From Streptococcus respiraculi (lineage in GTDB: Bacteria > Bacillota > Bacilli > Lactobacillales > Streptococcaceae): DNA of 64,000 nt. The notes below the pieces were generated by a model. The model was not told the origin of the DNA. It ran no database searches and worked only from the letters and a program-made list of their open reading frames with translations. The stretch's first letter is position 1. Each line of letters starts with the position of its first letter. The stretch covers positions 62,001 through 126,000 of the forward strand of contig NZ_CP022680.1 of assembly GCF_003595525.1 (NCBI RefSeq), written 5' to 3'. Of this stretch, positions 38,855 through 46,138 are shown piece by piece. The translations under genes were made by a program, and so were the position numbers.

Positions 38855-39121
38855 ATGGGATTCACAGAAGAAACTGTTCGTTTTCGTTTGGATGATGTTA
38901 ATAAACAAGAAATTAGCGAAACCTTGACAAATGTTTACCGTTCTCTCGATGAGAAAGGTTACAATCCAATTAACCAAATCGTAGGCTATGTATTGAGTGG
39001 AGATCCAGCTTATATCCCTCGTTACAATGATGCGCGGAACCGGATTCGTAAGTATGAACGCGATGAGATCGTAGAGGAATTGGTCCGTTTTTATTTGAAG
39101 GGAAATGGGATTGACCTCTGA
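38855..39121 (+). CDS. ireB: IreB-family regulatory protein (DUF965)
   Basis: An 88-aa protein of the IreB/DUF965 family ([40 protein letters not shown]). In Enterococcus, IreB is a substrate of the Ser/Thr kinase IreK and dampens cephalosporin resistance. Conserved Thr residues near the N-terminus (Thr4, Thr7) are present. The stop TGA shares its last base with the ruvX ATG. The ireB-ruvX-DUF1292 order is standard in Firmicutes. Confidence 0.93.
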   Translation: MGFTEETVRFRLDDVNKQEISETLTNVYRSLDEKGYNPINQIVGYVLSGDPAYIPRYNDARNRIRKYERDEIVEELVRFYLKGNGIDL

Positions 39122-39540
39122 TGAGAATAATGGGATTAGATGTAGGTTCCAAAACAGTTGGAGTAGCAATTTCAGATCCTCTTGGCTTTACAGCGCAAGG
39201 ATTGGAAATTATTCCGATTGATGAGGAGAAGGGTGAATTCGGATTTGACCGCTTGACAGAGCTGGTTCAAGAATACAAGGTGGATACATTCGTTGTAGGT
39301 CTACCGAAAAATATGAATAATACTAGCGGGCCGCGCGTTGAGGCTAGTCAAGCCTATGGTGACCGCTTGGTAGAACGATACGGTTTGCCAGTCAAGTATC
39401 AGGATGAACGCCTGACTACAGTGGCAGCAGAGCGCATGTTAATTGAGCAGGCAGACATCAGTCGCGGCAAACGCAAGAAAGTAATTGATAAGTTAGCTGC
39501 ACAGCTCATTTTACAAAATTATTTAGATAGAACATTTTAA
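39121..39540 (+). CDS. ruvX: RuvX/YqgF-family Holliday junction resolvase-like protein
   Basis: A 139-aa RNase H-fold protein. Conserved acidic and structural motifs: [27 protein letters not shown] and [15 protein letters not shown]. Family members are linked to pre-16S rRNA 5' end processing and to junction resolution. Translationally coupled to ireB (TGATG) and 10 bp before the DUF1292 gene. Confidence 0.94.
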   Translation: MRIMGLDVGSKTVGVAISDPLGFTAQGLEIIPIDEEKGEFGFDRLTELVQEYKVDTFVVGLPKNMNNTSGPRVEASQAYGDRLVERYGLPVKYQDERLTTVAAERMLIEQADISRGKRKKVIDKLAAQLILQNYLDRTF

Positions 39541-39550
39541 GGAGTAACAC

Positions 39551-39868
39551 ATGGCACACAATCACGAACATGATCATGATCATAACCACGATGAACGCGA
39601 GTTTATCACTCTAGTAGATGATAATGGAAACGAAACTCTATTTGAAATTCTTTTGACCATTGATGGACAAGAAGAGTTTGGCAAAAATTACGTTCTCCTT
39701 ATCCCTGCAAGCGCAGAAGAAGATGAAAACGGTGAAGTTGAAATCCAAGCTTATTCATATATTGAAAATGAAAACGGCACAGAAGGCGACCTCCAACCAA
39801 TCCCAGAAGACGCAACAGCAGAATGGGATATGATTGAAGAAGTCTTCAACAGCTTTATGGAGGAGTAA
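39551..39868 (+). CDS. DUF1292 family protein with His-rich N-terminus
   Basis: A 105-aa acidic protein of the DUF1292/YrzB family ([29 protein letters not shown] end). Residues 2-16 read [15 protein letters not shown], a histidine/aspartate cluster likely to bind divalent metals. The function of the family is not known. Last gene of the ireB operon, ending in the hairpin array that follows. Confidence 0.9.
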   Translation: MAHNHEHDHDHNHDEREFITLVDDNGNETLFEILLTIDGQEEFGKNYVLLIPASAEEDENGEVEIQAYSYIENENGTEGDLQPIPEDATAEWDMIEEVFNSFMEE

Positions 39869-39990
39869 AAACGTCCAGTGGACGTTTTTAGCCCTGTCCT
39901 TAAAAATTCGAAGGGATAGGAAGTCCAGCGGGCTATTTTAGCTTCGCTCTTAAAAACAAGAAAGAGCGGGAAGTCCAGTGGACGTTTTTA
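39868..39990. repeat. hairpin array with 50-bp period after DUF1292 gene
   Basis: GTCCAG begins at 39873, 39923 and 39973, an exact 50-bp period. The first hairpin, AAAACGTCC/GGACGTTTT with a 3-nt loop and T-tract, is a strong terminator for the ireB operon. Between the copies lie further hairpins of form CCTGTCCTT..AAGGGATAGG and CGCTCTT..AAGAGCG. The core GTCCAGTGGAC is also in the 60-bp units at 17091-17270. The IS is inserted right at the third unit. Confidence 0.75.
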
Positions 39991-39993
39991 AAT

Positions 39994-41403
39994 GGCTCTT
40001 TGTCAACTGTAGTGGGTGACTTATAGCTACATACGAGAGGAGACGAAATTCGTCTTCTCTTTTTCGATGTTCAAAGCGAGGTAGATGCGTTTTTTGAAAT
40101 TGTCAAAGTTCCGATAGCCGAATGCATTGCGCTTGATGTCTTTGATGAGTTTGTTAGTGGCTTCTAGCTTGGCATTAGAATAAGGAAGTTCGATGGCATT
40201 GGTGATATATTCCTGATAGCGTCTGAAAGTGTTCAAAGCTACCTTGAAGGTGTGATTGAGATGCGGTAAGGCATCGTGAATTAAGTTAAAGAAATGCTCG
40301 GAATTCTTCTCTTGGAGGTGAAAAAGTAATAACTGATAAAGGTCGTAATAGCCTTTTAACTCAGGGACCCGTTTGAACAACTTCTGGAGACATTCTCTAG
40401 GAGATAAGGTTTCTCTAAAGGTTCGGGAATAGAAAACATTTAGAGAGAGTTTTCGGCTATCTTTTTGAATTAGTTTCCAGTAGTATTTGAGGGCACGATA
40501 CTCAATAGATTTTTTATCATATTGGTTCATGAGTTGGATACGCGTTTGGTTCAAAGCCCTACTCATGTGCTGAACGATATGAAAACGATCCAGAACAATT
40601 TTAGCTTTTGGGAATAAGCTCTTAATGAGAGGAATATAACTTCCAGACATATCAACCGTAACGACTTTTACCTTGTTTCTAGCTTCTTTAGAATACTTGA
40701 AGAAATGGTTTCGGATGGTCGTTTGTCTTCGATTATCGAGAATTGTTATGATTTTCCTTGTATTGAAATCTTGAGCAATAAAGGCTAGTTTTCCCTTCTG
40801 ATAGGAGAATTCGTCCCAAGATAAAATTTCAGGTAGAGAAGAATAGTCCTCCTTGAACTGGAATTGCTTGAGTTTTCGATAGGCTGTGGAGATGGAGATA
40901 GCGAGCTTAGAAGCGATGTGAGATAGCGCTTCTCTATTGAGTAATAGTTGAGCAATCTTTTTCCAGACTAGTTCAGAGATTTGGCAGTTTTTCTTAACGA
41001 GACTAGTTTCAGAGACAGTCACTTTACGACAGGACTTACATTGAAACCGTCTCTTTTTCAAGCGAATAAGACTAGGGAAACCACCGATTTCAATGAAGGG
41101 GATTTTAGAAGGTTTTTGGAAGTCGTATTTGATTTGTTTCGCCTTGCAGTATTTACATTTGGGAGGGTGATAATCAAGTGTAGCGATGAGTTCGATATGG
41201 GTCTCGTGTTGAATGGCATGATTCAAGGTGATATTTTTATCTTTCATTCCGATGAGTAATGTGGTATTATTGAGGTGTTCCATAAGAGTCTTTCTAATGA
41301 GGGTTTGGTCGCTTTTCATTATAAGTCTTATGGGACTTTTTTGATACTCAAAAAGCTCTATAATCTCCATAGTGGAGTTACCCACTACAGAAATTATAGA
41401 GCC
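39994..41403 (-). mobile_element. ISL3-family insertion sequence, intact, with 8-bp target duplication
   Basis: A 1410-bp element. Ends are GGCTCTTTGTCAACTGTAGT on the left and, inverted, GGCTCTATAATTTCTGTAGT on the right, continuing GGGTGA / GGGTAA. Both flanks carry TTTTAAAT (39986-39993 and 41404-41411), a perfect 8-bp duplication as expected for ISL3 elements. Transposase intact and ends intact, so it may be active and the insertion recent. Confidence 0.93.
40027..41283 (-). CDS. ISL3-family transposase
   Basis: A 418-aa DDE transposase. N-terminal zinc-finger region with CKYCKAKQ and CKSCRKVT, a helix-turn-helix (SHIASKLAISISTAYRKLKQF) and the catalytic domain with SWDEFSY (first Asp), VTVDMSGSY (second Asp) and the C-terminal Glu in SNAKLEATNKLIKDIKRNAFGYRN. 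I chose ATG at 41283 (MEHLNNTT), where related transposases begin; the frame is open to 41385, which would give 452 aa. No frameshift or stop. Confidence 0.92.
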   Translation of the reverse strand: MEHLNNTTLLIGMKDKNITLNHAIQHETHIELIATLDYHPPKCKYCKAKQIKYDFQKPSKIPFIEIGGFPSLIRLKKRRFQCKSCRKVTVSETSLVKKNCQISELVWKKIAQLLLNREALSHIASKLAISISTAYRKLKQFQFKEDYSSLPEILSWDEFSYQKGKLAFIAQDFNTRKIITILDNRRQTTIRNHFFKYSKEARNKVKVVTVDMSGSYIPLIKSLFPKAKIVLDRFHIVQHMSRALNQTRIQLMNQYDKKSIEYRALKYYWKLIQKDSRKLSLNVFYSRTFRETLSPRECLQKLFKRVPELKGYYDLYQLLLFHLQEKNSEHFFNLIHDALPHLNHTFKVALNTFRRYQEYITNAIELPYSNAKLEATNKLIKDIKRNAFGYRNFDNFKKRIYLALNIEKEKTNFVSSRM

Positions 41404-41442
41404 TTTTAAATAAGGCTAACAGAATCCTTTTGTAAATAGTAA

Positions 41443-41485
41443 GCAGAAATACGAGAGTGTAGGTCACGACTCGTATTTTTTCTGC
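41443..41485 (+). terminator. hairpin right of IS, possible displaced operon terminator
   Basis: AAATACGAG (41447-41455) and CTCGTATTT (41470-41478) form a 9-bp stem, flanked by GCAG and CTGC, with a T-rich right side. It may be the original end of the ireB transcript or an insulator before the ComR-like gene. Confidence 0.5.
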
Positions 41486-41514
41486 GAAAAATGGGGAATA
41501 TAACCTAGATAAAA

Positions 41515-41543
41515 TTGTCATACTTAATTATTTTTGGTATAAT
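41515..41543 (+). promoter_or_regulatory. promoter of ComR-like gene
   Basis: TTGTCA (41515-41520), 17-bp spacer, TATAAT (41538-41543), 27 bp before the ATG. Near-consensus, so basal expression is expected. Confidence 0.7.
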
Positions 41544-41570
41544 ATATAGATATTTTGAGGAGAGTGAAGG

Positions 41571-42500
41571 ATGAAAAAGGAAGGATTTGGCGAGAAAGTT
41601 CGTAGACTACGAGAGAAACGAGGCTGGACGAGAGAGCAATTTTGTAACGATGAGCTAGATTTAACTGTACGACAGTTGACACGTATTGAACATGGGATAT
41701 CGAAGCCCACCTTGACTAAAATATTTTTTATTGCGCGTCGTTTAGGCTTGTCGTTGTTTGAGCTGATGCCTGATTATATTGACTTGCCAGATCAGTACGT
41801 GAAGCTCAAATATGATATTTTGCGTACGCCAACCTATAATCAGCTCGATTTGGTTGAAAAGCGCAATCAGAAGCTGCTTGAAATCTATGATCACTTCTAC
41901 GATATGCTGCCTGAAATCGAGCGACTTGCTATCGATACCTTACAGTCCACCATTGATGTGTTAGAAACCCAATCAGACACCTTTGGCAAAGATATTATCA
42001 ATACCCATATTCCCCGAATCGAACGAAAGAAAAAATACGATGTTCATGATTTATTAATTATCCGTCTTTTTATTGAACATGCCTACCTGTCAACAACGGC
42101 GAAGACTGCTACTAGCAGAAAAGTGTTTTTAAAGCTGGTATCTGAGTTACCTAAACAGGTGGCGTTGATAGAGCCTGAGGATCTTTTTGTCCTTCGGAAT
42201 GTCATCTTTGCTGCTATCCGTGTATTGGGTGCAAAAGGGATCTGTGAACCTATTCCAGTCTTACTTCAAGGGATTGATCAGATCATGCAGATTACGCAGG
42301 ACTTTCAAAAATACCCGATTTTTAGTATGCTTCGGTGGAAATATGAGCTCTTGGTACACCGTGACGTTAAGCAGGCCTATGCTTATTGTAAGGAAGCACT
42401 TATCTTTGCAAGATTAATGGGAAATCGACATCTGATGGAGCAATTGCATAATCAGTGGCGACTAGATACAATGGATTTTGCGACATTTTTGTCCTGTTGA
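41571..42500 (+). CDS. ComR-like peptide-responsive regulator (RRNPP superfamily)
   Basis: A 309-aa XRE-type regulator. The N-terminal helix-turn-helix (about 5-62) has FCNDELDLTVRQLTRIEHG and ISKPTLTKIFFIARRLGLSL. The rest is all-helical, as in the TPR-like peptide-binding domain (PDQYVKLKYDILRTPTYNQ; ARLMGNRHLMEQLHNQW). From memory, both halves resemble ComR of S. thermophilus (ELTVRQLIRIEKGE; SYIAKRLGKSMTELL; RLIKFPTYRN) in sequence and length. ComR binds an imported pheromone and activates its own pheromone gene and sigX. Here a double-Trp micro-ORF follows 51 bp downstream. Whether this is the competence ComR or a paralogue such as ScuR/SarF cannot be decided. RBS is GAGGAGAGTGAAGG. Confidence 0.85.
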   Translation: MKKEGFGEKVRRLREKRGWTREQFCNDELDLTVRQLTRIEHGISKPTLTKIFFIARRLGLSLFELMPDYIDLPDQYVKLKYDILRTPTYNQLDLVEKRNQKLLEIYDHFYDMLPEIERLAIDTLQSTIDVLETQSDTFGKDIINTHIPRIERKKKYDVHDLLIIRLFIEHAYLSTTAKTATSRKVFLKLVSELPKQVALIEPEDLFVLRNVIFAAIRVLGAKGICEPIPVLLQGIDQIMQITQDFQKYPIFSMLRWKYELLVHRDVKQAYAYCKEALIFARLMGNRHLMEQLHNQWRLDTMDFATFLSC

Positions 42501-42501
42501 T

Positions 42502-42538
42502 TTTCTTGATGGTTTACTATACTAAGACTATCAAGAAA
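42502..42538 (+). promoter_or_regulatory. inverted repeat and promoter for double-Trp micro-ORF
   Basis: TTTCTTGAT (42502-42510) and ATCAAGAAA (42530-42538) are perfect 9-bp inverted repeats 19 bp apart, enclosing the -10-like TATACT (42518-42523). This is a good candidate operator for the ComR-like protein. It does not match the GACA-TGTC core usual for ComR boxes. Confidence 0.55.
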
Positions 42539-42551
42539 GAAGGAGGCAAGA

Positions 42552-42611
42552 ATGATGAAGACAATGCGTTATGCTGCTACAGTTGACTGGTCGGATTGGT
42601 GGGTGAAATAA
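42552..42611 (+). CDS. micro-ORF for a double-tryptophan peptide, candidate pheromone precursor
   Basis: 19 codons, MMKTMRYAATVDWSDWWVK, or 18 from the second ATG at 42555. AGGAGG (42541-42546) sits 5 or 8 bases upstream. The TAA is in the loop of a rho-independent terminator, so the transcript encodes only this peptide. Known type II ComS peptides end in DWW motifs, for example GLDWWSL in S. mutans and SAVDWWRL in S. pyogenes; VDWSDWW is similar. The N-terminus is short and not hydrophobic. Function as a ComS-like pheromone is an inference from the motif, size and position after a ComR-like gene. Confidence 0.7.
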   Translation: MMKTMRYAATVDWSDWWVK

Positions 42612-42625
42612 CCCACCGCTTTTTT
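42598..42625 (+). terminator. terminator overlapping the double-Trp micro-ORF
   Basis: GGTGGGT (42598-42604), 6-nt loop, ACCCACC (42611-42617), then GCTTTTTT. The left arm encodes the final Trp-Val codons of the peptide. Confidence 0.88.
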
Positions 42626-42677
42626 GCTTTTTTGAACGAAAGTTGCTACTATAGAAAAAGTAGGAAAGGAGGCTGAA

Positions 42678-43931
42678 ATGACGAGATTAGATAGGTGGTT
42701 AGATGCCAAGCAGGGACAAGTTTATCGTTACAAGATGGACAAAGTGCAGTATGCGCTCGACTTGCTCGGTCATCCTGAAAAAGACTTACCGGTTGTTCAC
42801 GTGGCAGGAACGAACGGAAAAGGCTCTACCATAGCATTTTTACATCGTTTATTAGTTGCTCAGGGGTTTCGGGTTGGGACTTTTGTTTCTCCCCACATGG
42901 TGACTGTCCATGATCGGATTTGCATTAATGGACAGCCTATTTCAGAAGTTACTTTTCAAGAATTGTTAGAAAAAATTTTTAACCTAGAGCAGGAGGTGGA
43001 GCGCAAATATGAACCTTTTCGTTATTTTGAAGTGCTGACTCTGCTGATGTTCCTTCATTTTAAAGAACAGAATTTGGACTTTGCACTGATTGAAGTAGGA
43101 ATAGGTGGCTTGCTTGATACGACTAATGTGGTAAATCCTTTGGTAACAGTGATTACGTCTATTGGTCTTGATCACCAGGATTTACTTGGTTATCATTTAG
43201 AAGATATTGCAGAGCAAAAAGCAGGAATTGTAAAACTACAAGTTCCGCTACTAGTCGGTCCATTGCCTGCCTCAGCTATTGAAATCTGTCGTAGAAAGGC
43301 AGAAGCTCTACAAGCACCGATTTATTGCGAAGGTCAGGACTTTTCCTTAGAAAATGGTCTATTTACCAATAGGGCACAAAGCATAGATGATATTCGTTTA
43401 GGATTGGTCGGTCAACACCAAAAAGAGAATGCCGCCCTTGCTTTGCAGGTCTTTAGTTTGCTCATGGAGGCTCGCAATCTGCCAGTAGATAGTAGAATGG
43501 TTCGTCATGCTTTAGCGACAACAAGCTGGGTAGGTCGTTTAGAAAAAGTAGGGCAACAGGGACGTATCTACCTGGACGGTGCCCATAATCTTCCCGCAAT
43601 TGAGCGCTTGGTGGATTTTATACAATCGCAATCGGATGTTCAGCCTATGATTCTCTTTTCTGCTTTGAAACGAAAAGATTTTCGAGAAATGCTAGCCTAT
43701 ATCGAAAAAAGGTTGCCTCAGGCTACATTAGTCTTGACGAGCTTTGCCTATGACGGTGGTATAGAAGAGATAGATTGCCCAGAGGAATTGCGCTATGAAG
43801 CGGATTATGAGCGTTTCATACAGGAATGGGAAATAAACGCTGAAGCAGATGAAGTACTATTTATCACGGGTTCGCTCTACTTTATTTCAGAAGTTCGGAA
43901 TTATTTTCAAAAAAGAGGTAATACTCTATAA
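42678..43931 (+). CDS. folC: folylpolyglutamate synthase / dihydrofolate synthase
   Basis: A 417-aa Mur-ligase-family enzyme that adds glutamate to folates. ATP loop HVAGTNGKGSTIAFLHRLL (about 39-57), LIEVGIGGLLDTTNV (about 138-152), and the C-terminal domain with YLDGAHNLPAIERLV (about 297-311). Normal length. The stop and the preceding Thr-Leu codons are supplied by the first bases (ATACTCTATAA) of the inserted repeat element at 43921, so the natural C-terminus may have been changed by a few residues. Confidence 0.95.
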   Translation: MTRLDRWLDAKQGQVYRYKMDKVQYALDLLGHPEKDLPVVHVAGTNGKGSTIAFLHRLLVAQGFRVGTFVSPHMVTVHDRICINGQPISEVTFQELLEKIFNLEQEVERKYEPFRYFEVLTLLMFLHFKEQNLDFALIEVGIGGLLDTTNVVNPLVTVITSIGLDHQDLLGYHLEDIAEQKAGIVKLQVPLLVGPLPASAIEICRRKAEALQAPIYCEGQDFSLENGLFTNRAQSIDDIRLGLVGQHQKENAALALQVFSLLMEARNLPVDSRMVRHALATTSWVGRLEKVGQQGRIYLDGAHNLPAIERLVDFIQSQSDVQPMILFSALKRKDFREMLAYIEKRLPQATLVLTSFAYDGGIEEIDCPEELRYEADYERFIQEWEINAEADEVLFITGSLYFISEVRNYFQKRGNTL

Positions 43932-44242
43932 AAATCAAAATCTGATTAGCTTCCACAATTGAGAATTGTGGAAGGCTGGAAATAGAGCGAGCGTAGCTCG
44001 CCCCCTTGCAATTGAGAATTGTGGAAGGCTGGAAATAGAGCGAGCGTAGCTCCCCCCCCTTGCAATTGAGAATTGTGGAAGGCTGGAAATAGAACGAGCG
44101 TAGCTCGAATCTTTGAACCCCTAGTTCAAACTAAAGGTAGCTGAGGATTATTGCATAATCCTTATTTCCAACTTTCAACAGTCCACCGGACTGTTGAAGC
44201 AAGGCGAGTTAACGACATCCGAGTTTGATGTTTGACGAGTAT
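43921..44242. repeat. modular repeat element with ATACTC ends, copy 2 (322 bp, inverted)
   Basis: It begins ATACTCTATAAAAATCAAAA and ends GAGTAT with TTTGATGTTTGACGAGTAT, in the opposite orientation to copy 1. It contains three 53-54 bp units (AATTGAGAATTGTGGAAGGC) and one 60-bp-type unit with CAGTCCACCGGACTG. It abuts the folC stop on the left and a decayed small ORF on the right. Confidence 0.8.
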
Positions 44243-44272
44243 AAAGTGATTCTTTTTTACGAATAGACAGGT

Positions 44273-44386
44273 ATGACAGATGAAGAAAAAGCTCAGTTTT
44301 TGGAGGAATTTCAGAAACAAACCGATCATATTTTTTGAGAATTGGAGTGCTATGCTCAGGTCCTGCACAATCAAAATAAGAAATGA
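44273..44386 (+). pseudogene. possible remnant of a small gene with an in-frame stop
   Basis: ATG GAC-type frame: MTDEEKAQFLEEFQKQTDHIF, then TGA (44336-44338), then ELECYAQVLHNQNKK and TGA in the same frame. The protein-like composition on both sides of the stop suggests a decayed gene or a 21-aa ORF. It has no good ribosome-binding site and lies 31 bp from the repeat element. I do not recognise a family. Confidence 0.3.
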
Positions 44387-44437
44387 CATACGGCATACTT
44401 TTTGTTATAATAAAATGAATTGTGTAAGGAGGAACCA

Positions 44438-45985
44438 ATGACAGAGACAGAAGTGACGTATAGTCGTTCAGAGAGCTATTCAAGACGCGGTCGCCGTGTT
44501 CGTCAAAATAAACAACCGCTATCCCTAAATGAAGATTTTCAGAAAAACATTCCCAAAACTAAGATTGTCCCCTCCTTATTATGGAGTTTGGTCTTGAGTA
44601 TTCTTAGCGTTGCTAATCCGTTTTTGACCTCATTTGCTACGAATATGCAATCACAAGATTTGTATGCAGGTCTTGCAATGCAGGCAGGTCAGAGCCCTTA
44701 TGGCCACTTTTTCGGTACGAGTGGTGTACTGTACTATTTACTTGTATCTGTCGGATCTTCATTTGGGACGACAGCTGGCCTTGTGTTCTTGCAGTGGCTT
44801 GTTTTATCTGCTGCGGGTATTTATTTCTATAAAATCTGTAGTTATGTTAGTCAGTCGAGTCGTTTGGCCCTAAGATTACAAAATTGGTTTTATTTATTTA
44901 TTCTGGCTTTGAATATTGGAGGCGTCCAAGCAAGCTTGTTTGCCTTGCCATTTGTTCTGGCTGGTTTGTGGTTTGTCTTGCGTTACGTTGAACGAGCGGT
45001 TCGTGATGAGGGATTCATTTTATATGGCATCTATGCTGCAGTTGCCTTTATGATTTATCCTAAGAGCGTCTTGTTGTGGGTAGTGTCTGCTCTTGTCTTG
45101 ACGGTTTACAATGTGACACGGCGCCAGATGGCGAGAGGTGTTTACCAAACCTTGGCAGCAATTTTTGGCTTCCTTCTCATCGTTTATTCAGTAGGTTATT
45201 ACACCTTCGTAGAGCAAGTCTTGGGGGCTGCGATTCAACAGACGTTTTTCTATGAGTTTACCTTGAAATTTTCATATAATGGTATTCTCTGGACGCTTAC
45301 TCAAATCTTTTTATTCCTGCTTTTGTCAGGCTTTTTAAAGAATTTCCTGCATTTACTCTTGTCTATGAAGCAAGGGAAACTTGTTTATTTCAAGGTTATT
45401 CTTGTGATGGTCTTTACCCTGCAACTTCTATTTCTCATAGCAGATAGCCATTTCGAGTTGAGCCATTTGGTGCTTCTTTTGCCAGCAGGTTTTATTATGG
45501 GATTGCTGGATCTATCTTCTGTCGCCCAAGGTGAAGAATTACTTGCGAAAAAAATGGCCCATTACTCTTACCTCCAATCACATATTTATCTACCATTACT
45601 TGGCTTGCTGTTACTCTTAGTCGTGAAACCGGCGGTTTCTTACTTTGTTGCTGGGGATGTGATGAAGGATCGCCAAGAAGTAGCTCGTTATATCAAGGAA
45701 CACTCACAAAGTTCGGATGAAATGTATGCCTGGGATGATAGCGCTCAGATTTATCTTCAGAGTGAGCGTCGGTCAGTAGGAAAGATATTGACAGCTAGTC
45801 CTTATTTAGATACGAAGACCAATCAAGATAGTCTCGCCTTTGATTTAAACAAGAATAAGGCTCGCTATATTGTCATCAACAAGCAGATTCCGCTTCTTGA
45901 TAGAGTCAAATCAAATTTGGAAAAGAATTACGAAGAAGTAGATTTGAAGATGAGTCAGCTGACTTTATATGAGAAAAAAGAATGA
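44438..45985 (+). CDS. polytopic membrane protein, GT-C glycosyltransferase-like
   Basis: A 515-aa protein. The cytoplasmic N-terminus is Arg-rich (SRSESYSRRGRRVRQ), then about 11-12 hydrophobic segments (about 50-390), then an extracellular C-terminal domain (about 410-515, REVARYIKEHSQSSDEMYAWDDSAQIYLQS). This layout, and the acidic SQDLYAG loop after the first segment, resemble GT-C enzymes that use lipid-linked sugars, but no catalytic motif is certain. ATG at 44438 follows AAGGAGGAACCA. Monocistronic, with its own terminator. Function unknown. Confidence 0.75.
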   Translation: MTETEVTYSRSESYSRRGRRVRQNKQPLSLNEDFQKNIPKTKIVPSLLWSLVLSILSVANPFLTSFATNMQSQDLYAGLAMQAGQSPYGHFFGTSGVLYYLLVSVGSSFGTTAGLVFLQWLVLSAAGIYFYKICSYVSQSSRLALRLQNWFYLFILALNIGGVQASLFALPFVLAGLWFVLRYVERAVRDEGFILYGIYAAVAFMIYPKSVLLWVVSALVLTVYNVTRRQMARGVYQTLAAIFGFLLIVYSVGYYTFVEQVLGAAIQQTFFYEFTLKFSYNGILWTLTQIFLFLLLSGFLKNFLHLLLSMKQGKLVYFKVILVMVFTLQLLFLIADSHFELSHLVLLLPAGFIMGLLDLSSVAQGEELLAKKMAHYSYLQSHIYLPLLGLLLLLVVKPAVSYFVAGDVMKDRQEVARYIKEHSQSSDEMYAWDDSAQIYLQSERRSVGKILTASPYLDTKTNQDSLAFDLNKNKARYIVINKQIPLLDRVKSNLEKNYEEVDLKMSQLTLYEKKE

Positions 45986-46013
45986 AAATGATTGTGTAAG
46001 CAATCATTTTTTG
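45985..46013 (+). terminator. terminator after membrane protein gene
   Basis: AAAATGATTG (45985-45994), TGTAAG loop, CAATCATTTT (46001-46010), then TT. The left arm overlaps the stop codon. Confidence 0.85.
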
Positions 46014-46024
46014 TTGTCTAAATG

Positions 46025-46040
46025 AAACTATATATTGTGT
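46025..46040 (+). promoter_or_regulatory. NrdR box upstream of nrdD
   Basis: AAACTATATATTGTGT matches 15 of 16 positions of the NrdR consensus ACACTATATATTGTGT. A weaker match (11/16) lies 41 bp downstream, inside an inverted repeat AAAATCAA/TTGATTTT (46059-46083); its spacing is not the usual 31-32 bp. Confidence 0.72.
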
Positions 46041-46138
46041 TTTTTATAAAAAAATAAGAAAATCAATACTAGATGTTGATTTTGTTTTTGTGAAGTGATA
46101 CACTAGAGAAAGACAATGAAAGGAGAGAGTGAGAAAAA

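Noticed and set aside
39994..41403. IS as part of a composite transposon with the ComR-like cassette
   Set aside because: Only one IS copy is present, and its 8-bp target duplication closes directly around the single element.
41571..42611. Certain assignment as the competence regulator pair comR-comS
   Set aside because: The peptide differs from the S. suis pheromone I know, and paralogues of ComR exist. Only ComR-like is supported.
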